64,000 nt of DNA from Paenibacillus_AB hodogayensis (GTDB lineage Bacteria > Bacillota > Bacilli > Paenibacillales > NBRC-103111), in contig NZ_BAAAYO010000001.1 of NCBI RefSeq assembly GCF_039536325.1, forward strand, positions 434,001 to 498,000, given 5' to 3'. Numbering within the stretch: the first letter of the stretch is position 1; each line of letters opens with the position of its first letter. The position numbers were made by a program, and so were the translations under genes. Of this stretch, positions 1-8,660 are shown one piece after another. The notes beneath the pieces were generated by a model. It had not been told where the DNA came from, did not search any database, and worked only from the letters and a program-made list of their open reading frames with translations.

Positions 1-3000
1 TTCCGCTTCTCCCTCGGCTCCCGATCCGGCGGCGATTCGGCGTCTCCCGGAGGTCCGTACGGCCAGTTGTGGTCATACGGCGTGAAGTGCGTGATTGGCA
101 CCCGCCACAGCGTCTTCCCCGGCTCATACAGCTCCGCCAGCTTCCGCTGCTCCTCCTCCGTAACACCCAGCTTCGCCAGCTGCTCCGCGCTGTCCGCCGC
201 TCCGTCTCCGTCCGCATCGATCCCGGCCAGGCCGTTCGTCTCCGAGACGATCCCGATCACCTTGCCGTTCGGCGACGCGATCCATCGCCCTTTCTCCCGG
301 TCATAGTACGCATTCGGTACCGTTTCCCCAACCGGGAAGCCGATGAAGTTATCCAGGTAATGGTACACCTCCCGGTCGAAGATTACCTCCGTCGCTCCCG
401 CCTGCACTGCTTCGTCCGCCGATAGCTCCACCGCATACGTATACGCCACATACGGCGGCAGCTCGCCCGGCATCGCCTTCGGTCCCTTCGGCCCTGCCGT
501 ATACTCCGTCGAGCGGAAGCTGATGCTCGGCAGCGGCTGCTCCGTCCCGTCCGGCAGCTTCATCGTCGCCGTCGTCCCCGCCGGGAACAGCACTGTCGAC
601 TGGCGGCTTCCGTCCTCATCCGTTACCGGCGTACCCCGCGCTGCCTGGATTTCCGTGCTGTTCTCCAGCTGCACCTGCGTCACCTTGCTGTCGTACGCCG
701 TCAGCACCACATCCTCCAGATGCTCGTAATCCCCCGGCGTCGCCTGCTTTTTCCGCTGCACGGTCATATACCCGTCCTTCTCATATTGCAGCGTCCAAAT
801 CCCGTCTCCGTTCACCGCAAGGTCGAACATCCCGTCCGCCCGGCTCAGCGTCTGACCCCACTCCGGATGATCCAGCACCGTGATGCGCGCGCCGCCTATC
901 GGCGCCTGGGCAGTGTCCAGCACGCGCCCTCTCAGCACGCCTGCACGCTCCGCTTCGATCGCGCCCGGCTGCACGCCCGTCTGGATCGGATTCGCTCCCG
1001 TGTACAGGAAGTCCGTCATCGCCTGGAAGCTCGCTTGGCCCGAGGCCGGCAGCTCCGTCGCTACGCTGCCCGGATCGGGCGGCAGATTGCCTCCGCCACC
1101 GCCGGTCGGCGTCGCTTGCACCGCGCCGGACTTCGTTGACTCGTTGCCGCTCTCGTCATAGGCCGCTACGGCCAGCTCATAGGCTATGCCATTGGACAGG
1201 CCGGTCGCGGTGTAAGAGGCGGTCTTTCCGGCCTCTTGCGCCGCTCCCCACGAACTTGCCCCTGCCGCCCGGACATAAACCCGGTAGCCGGCCAGATCGG
1301 CCTCTGCGTTCGCCGTCCAGTTCAGTGCGACCCGGCCGTCTCCCGCGACGGCAGCCAGCCCGGCGGGCACGGCCGGCGGCGTCGTGTCCGGCTGTTCTTC
1401 GCTCAGCGGCGTCGCACTGACGGTCGCCGACTTCGCGGAAATATTGCCGCTCGTGTCGCACGCTGCAATGGCAAACTCATACGTCCGGTCATGCCAGACG
1501 TCGAGCACCGTATACGTCGTCTCACGGCCAACGTCAACGCCCCCGCTCCAGATCGGACTTCCCATCACGCGGCTGTAGATCCGGTAACTGTCCAGATCCG
1601 CTTCCGTGTTCGCCGTCCAGCTCAGTTGAATTTTCCGCACGCCCGGCTCTGCCCTCAGCCCGCTTGGCACGGCCGGGGGCTCCCGGTCAGGAGTCTGGCC
1701 GTTCCGCGGCGTCTCACGCCTCATCTCGGATTTGGCTGACTCGTTGCCGCTCGTATCGTAAGCGCTCACGGCAAATTCATACGTGGTTCCGTTCGTCAGT
1801 CCGGTAACCGTATACCCGTTCTCGCGTCCGGGCTTGTCGGATTCGCTCCAGGCCGTTCCTTCAGACACGCGCCAGTAGATCCGGTAACCGGCCAGATCGT
1901 CCTCTCTGCTCGGCTCCCAGGTGAGGATTACCTTCCCGTCCCCCGAATCTGCTCTCAATTCGCTCGGCACAGCCGGAGGCGTTACATCCGGCGGCGGATT
2001 GCCTGCTTTCGGCGTTGCCCGTACGAGCTCCGACTTCGCGGACTCATTGCCGCTCTTGTCGTAAGCCGCTACCGCGAACTCGTAAGCCCGGCCGTTCGTC
2101 AGCTCGCTCGCCGTATGCGATACGGACAAGCCAGCATCGGTTCGGATGCTCCACTCCTGAGCGCCTTCCTCGCGCCCATAGATCCGGTAGCCGGCCAAGT
2201 CGCTCTCGGCGTTCGCCGTCCAGGCCAGCGCGATCAGCCCGTCTCCGGACTCCGCTCTCAGTCCGTCCGGTACCGCCGGCGGCGTCCGATCCGGCGTATG
2301 CGAGCCGCCGTCCTCTGAGCCTCCGCCCACCGAGCCACCGCCGTCCCCACTTCCACTTCCGCCGCCGGAGCTTGTTGGCGCCACTCCGTCCAGGCGAAGC
2401 ACGCCCAGATCCAGCTTGGCTCCTGCTTTGGGGGCCGTGTATGTCCCTGGCGCGTCCGTACGGACGCATTCGCAGCTCTCCGACTTCGCCTCCTCGCTGT
2501 CCAGCAAAGCCAGCGCCTTCTTCGCCTGCTCCGTCTGCAGCAGCTCCGGCTCAGCCTTCCCTGCCTTCGCAGCAGCCGCACGAATGCTTTCATCCGCGAT
2601 ATACGACAGCCGGTATGTACGCTCCGGCTCGACAAACGCGGTGAAAGAACCATCGGCTTTCGTTATCGCATAATAAGTCGGATTCGTCGTAAACGCCAGA
2701 ACTACTCCGCCCGCCGACTTGCCGTCGTCTCCCGTCAGCTTGCCCTCCAGCACGGCTGCCTTGCTTGCAATCATGTCATAGGCCGACGTACCAGGGGCCC
2801 AATCCACGCTCCGGAAGCCCACGACGCCGTCGCCTGTCGCATAAATATCGTACGCCCCGCCTTTCCACTCTCCGGGCAAGGTATAGCTGCCTCGATCGTC
2901 TGTCCGCCCCGCAGCGAGTTGGGCCCGCTTGCCCTTCAAGTGAACACGAACGAGCGTATTGGCCAGCGGCTGCCCATCTGCAGACTTGACCGCAACGGTC

Positions 3001-3695
3001 AGCGAAGCCGCCTTCTCCGGACCTATCAGCAGCTTCCATGTGCGATGGATCGCCACCGCCGCTTCCGCGCGGGTCAGACTCTTCTCGCCGCGGAACGCTC
3101 CATCCTCATAGCCTTGGAGAATGCCAGCCTCATGAAGAGCCGAGATAGACGGAGCCGCCCAGAACGGAATCCGGCCGCTGTCGGTGAATGCAGCCTCTCG
3201 GTCAGCCTTCCGGCCTGTCAGCCGGCCCAGCATGACAGCCGTTTCCTGGCGGTTCAAGAGAGCCTGCGGCCGGAATGCTCCAGCCGCATCCCCTTCCACC
3301 AGCCCCAGCCGAGCCGCCTTCTTCACTTCCTCCGCATACCACTCATCCTTGACATCCGTGAAGACCGCTTCCCGCGTTTGACCGTTTCCGAACTGCGGCA
3401 GCTTGGCCGCCAGCCGGTTCAGCATCGCAGTGAACTCCGCCCGGGTTACAGCCCGGTCCGGCTGGAACGTTCCGTCTTCATAGCCGCTCAGGACGCCCGC
3501 GTCCGCCAGCTCCGTAACTTCGCCCAAAGCCCATGAGGGCAATCTGTCGTTCCATCCCGCAGCGCCGCTGCCTTCGCTTTCCCTGTTCCCCGGCCAAGCC
3601 GCAGGGTCCGCAGCACCCGCCACAGCCAGCGGCTGCACGGCAAGCAATGCTGCCAGCAGCAGCGGCATATTCCGTTTGATCAGCTTTCTATACAT
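1..3695 (-). CDS. SLH/fibronectin-III/RHS-type cell-surface protein, N-terminal part
   Basis: Reading frame open from an ATG at 3695 (GGAGG six bases upstream) to the window edge, about 1,230 residues with no stop, so the 3' end lies outside. A signal peptide (MYRKLIKRN plus a hydrophobic stretch ending near AGAA) is followed by three SLH repeats (about residues 45-215, e.g. LSGYEDGTFQPDRAVTRAEF), which normally bind secondary cell-wall polymer. Then come carboxypeptidase-regulatory-like modules, a Gly/Ser-rich linker, four fibronectin-III domains, another regulatory-like module and a stretch ending in HFTPYDHNWPYGPP, which I recognise from the region preceding YD/RHS repeats in large Paenibacillus wall proteins. 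Inference: a wall-anchored RHS/teneurin-like protein, possibly a contact-dependent toxin carrier. The RHS repeats themselves are not in view. Confidence 0.85.
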   Translation of the reverse strand, partial: MYRKLIKRNMPLLLAALLAVQPLAVAGAADPAAWPGNRESEGSGAAGWNDRLPSWALGEVTELADAGVLSGYEDGTFQPDRAVTRAEFTAMLNRLAAKLPQFGNGQTREAVFTDVKDEWYAEEVKKAARLGLVEGDAAGAFRPQALLNRQETAVMLGRLTGRKADREAAFTDSGRIPFWAAPSISALHEAGILQGYEDGAFRGEKSLTRAEAAVAIHRTWKLLIGPEKAASLTVAVKSADGQPLANTLVRVHLKGKRAQLAAGRTDDRGSYTLPGEWKGGAYDIYATGDGVVGFRSVDWAPGTSAYDMIASKAAVLEGKLTGDDGKSAGGVVLAFTTNPTYYAITKADGSFTAFVEPERTYRLSYIADESIRAAAAKAGKAEPELLQTEQAKKALALLDSEEAKSESCECVRTDAPGTYTAPKAGAKLDLGVLRLDGVAPTSSGGGSGSGDGGGSVGGGSEDGGSHTPDRTPPAVPDGLRAESGDGLIALAWTANAESDLAGYRIYGREEGAQEWSIRTDAGLSVSHTASELTNGRAYEFAVAAYDKSGNESAKSELVRATPKAGNPPPDVTPPAVPSELRADSGDGKVILTWEPSREDDLAGYRIYWRVSEGTAWSESDKPGRENGYTVTGLTNGTTYEFAVSAYDTSGNESAKSEMRRETPRNGQTPDREPPAVPSGLRAEPGVRKIQLSWTANTEADLDSYRIYSRVMGSPIWSGGVDVGRETTYTVLDVWHDRTYEFAIAACDTSGNISAKSATVSATPLSEEQPDTTPPAVPAGLAAVAGDGRVALNWTANAEADLAGYRVYVRAAGASSWGAAQEAGKTASYTATGLSNGIAYELAVAAYDESGNESTKSGAVQATPTGGGGGNLPPDPGSVATELPASGQASFQAMTDFLYTGANPIQTGVQPGAIEAERAGVLRGRVLDTAQAPIGGARITVLDHPEWGQTLSRADGMFDLAVNGDGIWTLQYEKDGYMTVQRKKQATPGDYEHLEDVVLTAYDSKVTQVQLENSTEIQAARGTPVTDEDGSRQSTVLFPAGTTATMKLPDGTEQPLPSISFRSTEYTAGPKGPKAMPGELPPYVAYTYAVELSADEAVQAGATEVIFDREVYHYLDNFIGFPVGETVPNAYYDREKGRWIASPNGKVIGIVSETNGLAGIDADGDGAADSAEQLAKLGVTEEEQRKLAELYEPGKTLWRVPITHFTPYDHNWPYGPPGDAESPPDREPREKR
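1105..2295 (-). repeat. Four tandem fibronectin type III modules
   Basis: Four copies of about 95 codons, each opening with a TPPAVPxGLRAExGDG-like strand and carrying a DLAGYRIY and a GNxSAKS segment. Copies start near nt 2290, 1990, 1690 and 1390. Protein similarity is high, and nucleotide similarity is visible between copies, as expected for modules expanded by duplication. Confidence 0.85.
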
Positions 3696-3809
3696 ATTGT
3701 GCCTCCTCATCCCAACTACATATTTTTGCGGCCGCCCCGACCCGCGCGTAACCATCTATCCGACTAGACGCGTCACTCAATTCTCGGCTCATGCAGGTAG
3801 TTCAGATCG

Positions 3810-4175
3810 TTATAACACGTGACGAACGGCATTGACTGAAAACAAAATCGTGCCTACTACCACGAACACGCCTCCGACCGAAACGGCGGCTAGGAAAGCG
3901 GCGCTTCCCGTCAGCAGCATACACGCGAGCCCTGCCATCATGAGCGGAATACCGAGCATATGAAGCCAAAAATGCCATTTGCCGAGTTTGGAATTGGCGG
4001 CATCGGGAAACAGATGATACAGCAAGCCCCCGAGCGCCAGCGACACCCACCCAAGCAAATTAATGTGAGCGTGAACCGGGGACAGCGCGTAGTTTTCCGT
4101 CATGGACATCGCCATGCCCATGACAACCCCTATGACAAAATAGAAAGTGGAACCGACGATCATTTTCTTGGCCAA
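3810..4175 (-). CDS. Small haem-copper-oxidase subunit I-like membrane protein
   Basis: About 121 residues with four predicted membrane helices. The segment ENYALSPVHAHINLLGW resembles the helix of cytochrome oxidase subunit I that carries a haem-ligand His, but the protein has only a fraction of the length of a real subunit I. I chose the TTG at 4175 (MAKKMIVGSTFYF) because GGAGGAGGAGA lies just upstream. An ATG at 4211 has AAGGAG directly abutting it, which is too close, and the frame stays open to an ATG at 4448. Such small stand-alone proteins occur in Bacillales and have no settled function. A promoter-like palindrome lies at 4479-4496. The upstream frame 4212-4448 matches nothing I recognise. 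Confidence 0.7.
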   Translation of the reverse strand: MAKKMIVGSTFYFVIGVVMGMAMSMTENYALSPVHAHINLLGWVSLALGGLLYHLFPDAANSKLGKWHFWLHMLGIPLMMAGLACMLLTGSAAFLAAVSVGGVFVVVGTILFSVNAVRHVL

Positions 4176-4478
4176 AGTAAGTCTCCTCCTCCATACGATT
4201 ACATCGTTCATCTCCTTGTATTTCCTTGCGCCGAGCACGAAAGCATGCACTGGCGAGGAACCCAAGCGCTCCGTTCGATATCCGGTCAATCTTGCGAATT
4301 TACCTGCACCTCCCAATTCCGCAACGTTCCGAGGACTGAGGCAGCCTCGACCCGTGCATGCTCCATCGTTGAAGATACGCTCCCGTTCGAACATGCACAC
4401 CCTTCCCGGCGACCGCCCTCCGGATACAATCGGCGGCTCACATGCCATTCAATGTATCACGGCCGGCTTCATCCCGGT

Positions 4479-4496
4479 ATTATACGATCGTATAAT
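4479..4496. promoter_or_regulatory. Perfect 18-bp palindrome over a -10 box, probable repressor operator
   Basis: ATTATACGATCGTATAAT is a perfect inverted repeat. Read on the minus strand it ends in TATAAT, a good -10 hexamer for the membrane protein downstream (3810-4175). A near-identical site, including the flanking CCGGT, lies at 8470-8486 upstream of another small membrane-protein gene. Size and symmetry suit a TetR-type repressor, but no cognate regulator can be assigned. Confidence 0.55.
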
Positions 4497-4581
4497 CATG
4501 GTTGCGGATGGAACCTTGTACACTGTGCGCTTCCGCCTTTCACCAGACGGCATCTCCTCGCTGTTGCGCTGCCAAACGCAC

Positions 4582-4608
4582 AAAAAGCCCGCATCCCGAA
4601 TGGGACGC
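4582..4608 (-). terminator. Rho-independent terminator of the LuxR-type gene
   Basis: On the minus strand GCGTCCC-attc-GGGATGC forms a seven-pair stem (one G-T pair), followed by GGGCTTTTTG, just after the stop at 4632. Confidence 0.75.
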
Positions 4609-4631
4609 GAGCGTATAGCGGCACCGCCTTG

Positions 4632-6629
4632 TCAGCCGATGCGCGGCTTTCCGGAAAACAGCTTGATCAATTGGCCGCGTCCTTTCACCGACAGCTTGCC
4701 GTAGATCGAGCTGACATGCTTCTTTACCGTAATTTCGCTGACAAACAGCGCTTTGGCGATCTCCCCGTTCGTCAAGCCGTCCAGAACGAGGGCAACGACT
4801 TCCCGCTCCCGTTCCGTAAGCTGGCTGCCCGGGCCATCGAACAAATCCGGCTCGTCCGGAAGGCCGCCGCGTCTCAGCAAAAAGCGGAGAAACGTCTCCA
4901 GTTTGTCTCCCCGCGTATCGAGCACGAACGACGGGGTCGGCGTTTTGCCATCGTAATGCCGGTGAACGACTCCCGCCGCCGGCTGAAAGCCGAGATTCAG
5001 GTGCGACATGCGGAAAAACTCCATCGGCGGCGGAGAGGCGAAGAAAAGCCCGCCTGAACACATGTACGAAAACATCAAATACATCGTCTCGAGCACCATG
5101 TCCTGGTTTTGCCAGTCGGCATAGTCGATCGTCCGGATAAACCATCCCGCTCGCCCGGGAGGCTCGGCCTCGAGAAGCCGGCGCTCCGACGGCGTCAGCG
5201 AGCTCAAATACGGACTTGCGAACGGATCCCGGCTTAAGGAAGGCAAGGTACCCCTGTGGATCGGAACGATAACGGCCAGTCCGATCGCTTCTCCGTTCGC
5301 GGAACGAAGCAGCATGGCCGACTGCTGGTCAAGCTCGACCCAAGTACGCAAATCCAGATGTTTGATCGTCATCGTCATGTCTTCTTTGCCCACGAATTCT
5401 TCGTAGCGCTCTTCCGTTTCCGGGTCCATGCCGGATAACATCAAAGGCGTCGCCGCTTCGAGCCGTCTGCGCAAATACGTTTCCCCTTCGCCCAAATTCG
5501 CAGGCGTCACCAGCTCCCATGTATACCGGCCGCGGGAGTAGGATTGAAGCAGGGAGCGTATGAGCGGAATCCCCGTGTAATAAAACAGCTCGCCGACTTC
5601 CCACTCCGTGTTCCGGTAGGAAGCGGCTTCGCGGATTCGCGCTGCGTAATAAAGCGCCGCTCTGGCGCGCATCCGCTCGAAATAAGCCGGCATCCGCTCC
5701 TCGAGCTGCTTGCGCGTAGCCATTCGCATCAAATCGTGGAGCATCCAGCCACGCTCCGTCTTCCGGACGAAGGACAGGGAGGCGAGCTGCCCGAACGTTT
5801 CGTCGTCGATGTCCCGGTCCATGACCGCCTGAAGCACTTCCCTGTTGACGTGCAGCAATACGGCCGCCGTCTCCACTACTTTCCTCAGCAAATCGTCAGG
5901 CACTTCCCTCAGCCATGCCTTGGCCAAATGCTCAAACCATTCCGTCCAGTCCCCCGAGCGGCCGGCCCAATCCTCATCCGGCCGGACGACGGACGCCAGC
6001 GACAGCGCGAGCGGATGGCCGCCAGTCTTGTGCCAGACGGCTTCGATCCGCTCCTCGTCGGCCAAGCCGCATTGCCGCAAATAGGCCGCGCTTTCCGGCC
6101 CGGTCAATTGCTCCAGCGGCATGAACAGGATGCGTTCGCGCAGCGCCGGGGAAAGAATCCATTTATCTTTCAGCCGATAGCGGCCCGCCGCGATCAACAG
6201 GATCCCGTCCGGCAGCCACTTCATAAACCGCTCCCGTATCCAGCTGTCGAGGTCGCCCATTTCCTCGTACGTGTCCAGCGCGATAATGACCTTCGTTTGC
6301 GTGGCCAATTGATCCAAACGGGCGAAGCAAGCATCCGTCGGATCGGAAAGCGGTGGATATCCGCCCGGCATTTGCCGCAGCAGCTGCCGGCACAGCAAAT
6401 CTCCTTTATGGTTGAAATCGCGGCTGTCCACCTGCAGCATAATCGCGCCTGCTCGTGCGGCCTGACGGCGGAATGCGTCCAACAGGAAGCTTTTGCCGAT
6501 GCCGGCCGTTCCGTACAGGCTCCATATCGTTTTGCCATCTACCTCGCCGGACAAATAACGGCTAAAGACCGCAAGCTGCTCGCCGCGGCCCGCGATATAC
6601 TGATCCTCTCGCAGATCGATCCTATTCAT
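4632..6629 (-). CDS. ATPase-LuxR family transcriptional regulator (STAND-like), paralogue 1
   Basis: About 665 residues. The N-terminal half is a P-loop NTPase with Walker A GTAGIGKS and Walker B VIIALDTYEEM. The C-terminal 60 residues are a LuxR/GerE helix-turn-helix (LTEREREVVALVLDGLTNGEIA, ending SVKGRGQLIKLF). In between, a helical part leads into a segment (AIGLAVIVPIHRG ... LNLGFQPA) that looks like a GNAT-fold sensor. A paralogue with the same layout lies at 10106-12232. The ATG at 6629 is chosen because it aligns with the paralogue's start; a TTG at 6704 or ATGs between are possible. Expected role: ATP-dependent signal-responsive activator in the cytoplasm. Targets unknown. Confidence 0.8.
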   Translation of the reverse strand: MNRIDLREDQYIAGRGEQLAVFSRYLSGEVDGKTIWSLYGTAGIGKSFLLDAFRRQAARAGAIMLQVDSRDFNHKGDLLCRQLLRQMPGGYPPLSDPTDACFARLDQLATQTKVIIALDTYEEMGDLDSWIRERFMKWLPDGILLIAAGRYRLKDKWILSPALRERILFMPLEQLTGPESAAYLRQCGLADEERIEAVWHKTGGHPLALSLASVVRPDEDWAGRSGDWTEWFEHLAKAWLREVPDDLLRKVVETAAVLLHVNREVLQAVMDRDIDDETFGQLASLSFVRKTERGWMLHDLMRMATRKQLEERMPAYFERMRARAALYYAARIREAASYRNTEWEVGELFYYTGIPLIRSLLQSYSRGRYTWELVTPANLGEGETYLRRRLEAATPLMLSGMDPETEERYEEFVGKEDMTMTIKHLDLRTWVELDQQSAMLLRSANGEAIGLAVIVPIHRGTLPSLSRDPFASPYLSSLTPSERRLLEAEPPGRAGWFIRTIDYADWQNQDMVLETMYLMFSYMCSGGLFFASPPPMEFFRMSHLNLGFQPAAGVVHRHYDGKTPTPSFVLDTRGDKLETFLRFLLRRGGLPDEPDLFDGPGSQLTEREREVVALVLDGLTNGEIAKALFVSEITVKKHVSSIYGKLSVKGRGQLIKLFSGKPRIG

Positions 6630-6989
6630 TGATTCCCGCCCGTCCCATGCGGCGGATTTGTCCATGTCGTTCGGCACCTTTACCATTCCCCTTGATCGTT
6701 TCAAAGCTTAGTCCCGGACACCGGACTGATCCGGACGTGAAACGGGCCGCTCCAACTTATCTACTACGGAATTCAGGGGGAACATGGTCTAATGTTCTTG
6801 CCTTTGCACGGATGCAGTCCAAGGTTGTTTCAGCTTGTATGAAATCGGTTCTCCCTGAATAAGCGATTCGCCGCACCCTCTCCAAAATCCTTTTTCTAAC
6901 AGAACGAACCCTTAACATGGAAAAAGCCGCACGGGCTGCGACTTTGAACGGGCATAGAACATTTCTGCCCCGTGCGGGGGATCGACAAA

Positions 6990-7042
6990 CCAAAAAATGG
7001 AATCGCCCTTGCCTGGCTGCCTTAGCCAGATGAAGGGCGATT
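6990..7042 (-). terminator. Terminator of the SDR gene
   Basis: Ten-base arms AATCGCCCTT / AAGGGCGATT (7001-7010 and 7033-7042) enclose a second pairing GCCTGGCT / AGCCAG. On the minus strand a CCATTTTTTGG tract follows. The rest of 6630-7093 holds no gene I can support. Confidence 0.7.
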
Positions 7043-7093
7043 CTGAGCCTGGAGACGCGCGCCTTGCCCGTCGCTTATTCGGCAGCGCAGATT

Positions 7094-7846
7094 CTAATCC
7101 ATATTGATGCCACCGTTCACTTTCATACAGGTTCCGGTGACGAACCTGCTTTCCTCGCTGGCGAAAAAGGCAATCGCACCCGAAATATCATCCGGCACGG
7201 CTACTCGCTGCATCGGAGTCATAGCAGCGACCTGCCGCTTGATCACTTCCGGCGTTTCGCTTGATGCTTCCGTCTCGACCAGTCCGGGTGAAACGATGTT
7301 GGCTGTCACTCCATAAGGGGCGTTCTCCAGCGCCACATATTTGACAAATGCATCGAGCGCTGCTTTGGCCGAGCCGTGTGCAGCCATATAAGGCAATGGA
7401 GCTTCGGCCGCATTGCTGGAGATGTAAATCAATCTTCCGTATTTCCGTTCGATCATGGCGGGTAACACGATTTTCGTCAAAGTAAAAGCGGCTTTCATCT
7501 CATCATTCAACTTCTGAGCAAGCTCCTCCCACTGCATCTCCATTACCGGCTTCATGACGAAGGACATATGCGCATTGTTCACCAGGATGTCGATGTCGCC
7601 CCATGTCGCCCGAATGGGGGCCAGCGCTTCCCTCACTTGTTCGGGATCGCGCACGTCCGCTTTGGCAAGCGCAGCTTCCCCTCCGGCTTGTCGAATCCGG
7701 TCCACGACAGCCTGCGCCGATTCCGACTGGCGAACATAATTCACAACAACTTTGGCCCCTTGCAGAGCCAGCGTTAGTGCGGCAGCCGCCCCGATTCCAC
7801 GGCCCCCTCCCGATACGAAAGCGACTTTTCCATTTAAATGTTTCAT
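7094..7846 (-). CDS. Short-chain dehydrogenase/reductase with His in place of the catalytic Tyr
   Basis: 250 residues from ATG 7846, preceded by GGAGGAGAACGGG. Classical SDR layout: GGGRGIG cofactor loop near residue 14, NNAH, ISS near residue 141, and a C-terminal FVTGTCMKVNGG typical of FabG-like reductases. The active-site motif that should read YxxxK reads HGSAK, so the catalytic Tyr is His. It may use a different mechanism, bind substrate only, or belong to the FabG-like subgroup that tolerates this change. Its own terminator lies downstream, and the DUF2269 membrane protein lies 49 bases upstream on the same strand, so the two may be co-transcribed. Confidence 0.85.
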   Translation of the reverse strand: MKHLNGKVAFVSGGGRGIGAAAALTLALQGAKVVVNYVRQSESAQAVVDRIRQAGGEAALAKADVRDPEQVREALAPIRATWGDIDILVNNAHMSFVMKPVMEMQWEELAQKLNDEMKAAFTLTKIVLPAMIERKYGRLIYISSNAAEAPLPYMAAHGSAKAALDAFVKYVALENAPYGVTANIVSPGLVETEASSETPEVIKRQVAAMTPMQRVAVPDDISGAIAFFASEESRFVTGTCMKVNGGINMD

Positions 7847-7895
7847 CCCGTTCTCCTCCAATTTTTATTAGGTTCTTCCTTGACCATGTCAAAAC

Positions 7896-8351
7896 TCACA
7901 TCGGTTTTACAATCATGATAATGATCAGTGCAGTACCCAGAATGGAAGCCGTATTGTATAGCCGGTTTGATTTTGCGAGAAGAGCTTGGCTGCTATCTGG
8001 CGCGATTGGATTGTTTTCCCTATCGTCCGCAGTGTTCAGCACCTGAACGAGTTGATTCAATACCGGGCTAAGCATGCCTACCGCAACTACCTGAATGAGC
8101 ACATACAAGACCAAGGAAATGAGAATCCATAAATCTGAAAAGTTCCACCCTGAAAAGGCAACGAGCAGGATACCCGAGACTACGGCAATCGAACCGCCGA
8201 TTTTCGGAAAATAGTTCAGCAGCTTGAACAGGGACAACGATTGAAGAAGCTGCTCGCGGCGTTGTTTCTTCCGCAGTAAAATATGACCGAAATACGTCGG
8301 TCCGATTCCAAGCACTGCTGACAGTACATGAATCGTTACAAGCCAATTCAT
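7896..8351 (-). CDS. DUF2269-family membrane protein
   Basis: 151 residues, start MNWLVTIHVLSAVLGIGP at ATG 8351 behind GGAGG with nine-base spacing. Four hydrophobic helices with an N-terminal His in helix 1 and the ILVAFSGWNF segment fit the DUF2269 family of small integral membrane proteins of unknown function. The promoter region 8470-8486 carries the same palindrome as 4479-4496, which suggests co-regulation with the oxidase-like membrane protein. The SDR gene follows. Confidence 0.75.
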   Translation of the reverse strand: MNWLVTIHVLSAVLGIGPTYFGHILLRKKQRREQLLQSLSLFKLLNYFPKIGGSIAVVSGILLVAFSGWNFSDLWILISLVLYVLIQVVAVGMLSPVLNQLVQVLNTADDRENNPIAPDSSQALLAKSNRLYNTASILGTALIIIMIVKPM

Positions 8352-8469
8352 AGTTCCATTCCTCCACTTTTTCCTTTCTTTCAAAGACGGTTTTGTTACC
8401 CGACAAAACTCCATCAAGAGAACATCGGATACCTGCGATTCAATTTACCACGGAGACTTCAATTCCGGT

Positions 8470-8486
8470 ATTATACGATGGTATAG
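8470..8486. promoter_or_regulatory. Second copy of the promoter palindrome
   Basis: ATTATACGATGGTATAG, preceded by the same CCGGT as the copy at 4479. The minus strand reads TATACCATCGTATAAT, again ending in a -10-like TATAAT, 119 bases before the DUF2269 start. Fifteen contiguous bases starting CCGGT are identical in the two copies. Confidence 0.5.
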
Positions 8487-8511
8487 TTTTGGGAACTGTT
8501 AAGCACGGACT

Positions 8512-8562
8512 ATAAAAAAACAACGGCAGTCCAGGGCACAAAAGAATGTCCTAAACTGCCGC
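8512..8562 (-). terminator. Terminator of serC
   Basis: Long stem pairing AACGGCAGT.CC.GGGCAC with GTGTCC-type partners (GCGGCAGTTTAGGACATTC on the minus strand) around a TTTT loop, followed by TTGTTTTTTT on the minus strand. The stretch 8563-8660 holds nothing else I can support. Confidence 0.7.
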
Positions 8563-8660
8563 TGCTTTATTGAATAACGTTCTCCCTAGATTAGTAGAAA
8601 CTTCCTTTCGTATAAGGCTGGGTGGTACCCCCATTGTCAAAAGACGGTTTCACTAGAGTT

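Noticed and set aside
4212..4448. In-frame upstream extension of the oxidase-like gene to ATG 4448.
   Set aside because: No hydrophobic or conserved segment; the TTG at 4175 has a far better ribosome-binding site.
8615..8645. GGCTGGGTGGTACCCCC on the plus strand resembles a T-box core.
   Set aside because: No antiterminator partner, stem I or downstream plus-strand gene; it lies right after the 3' end of serC, so it is most likely chance.
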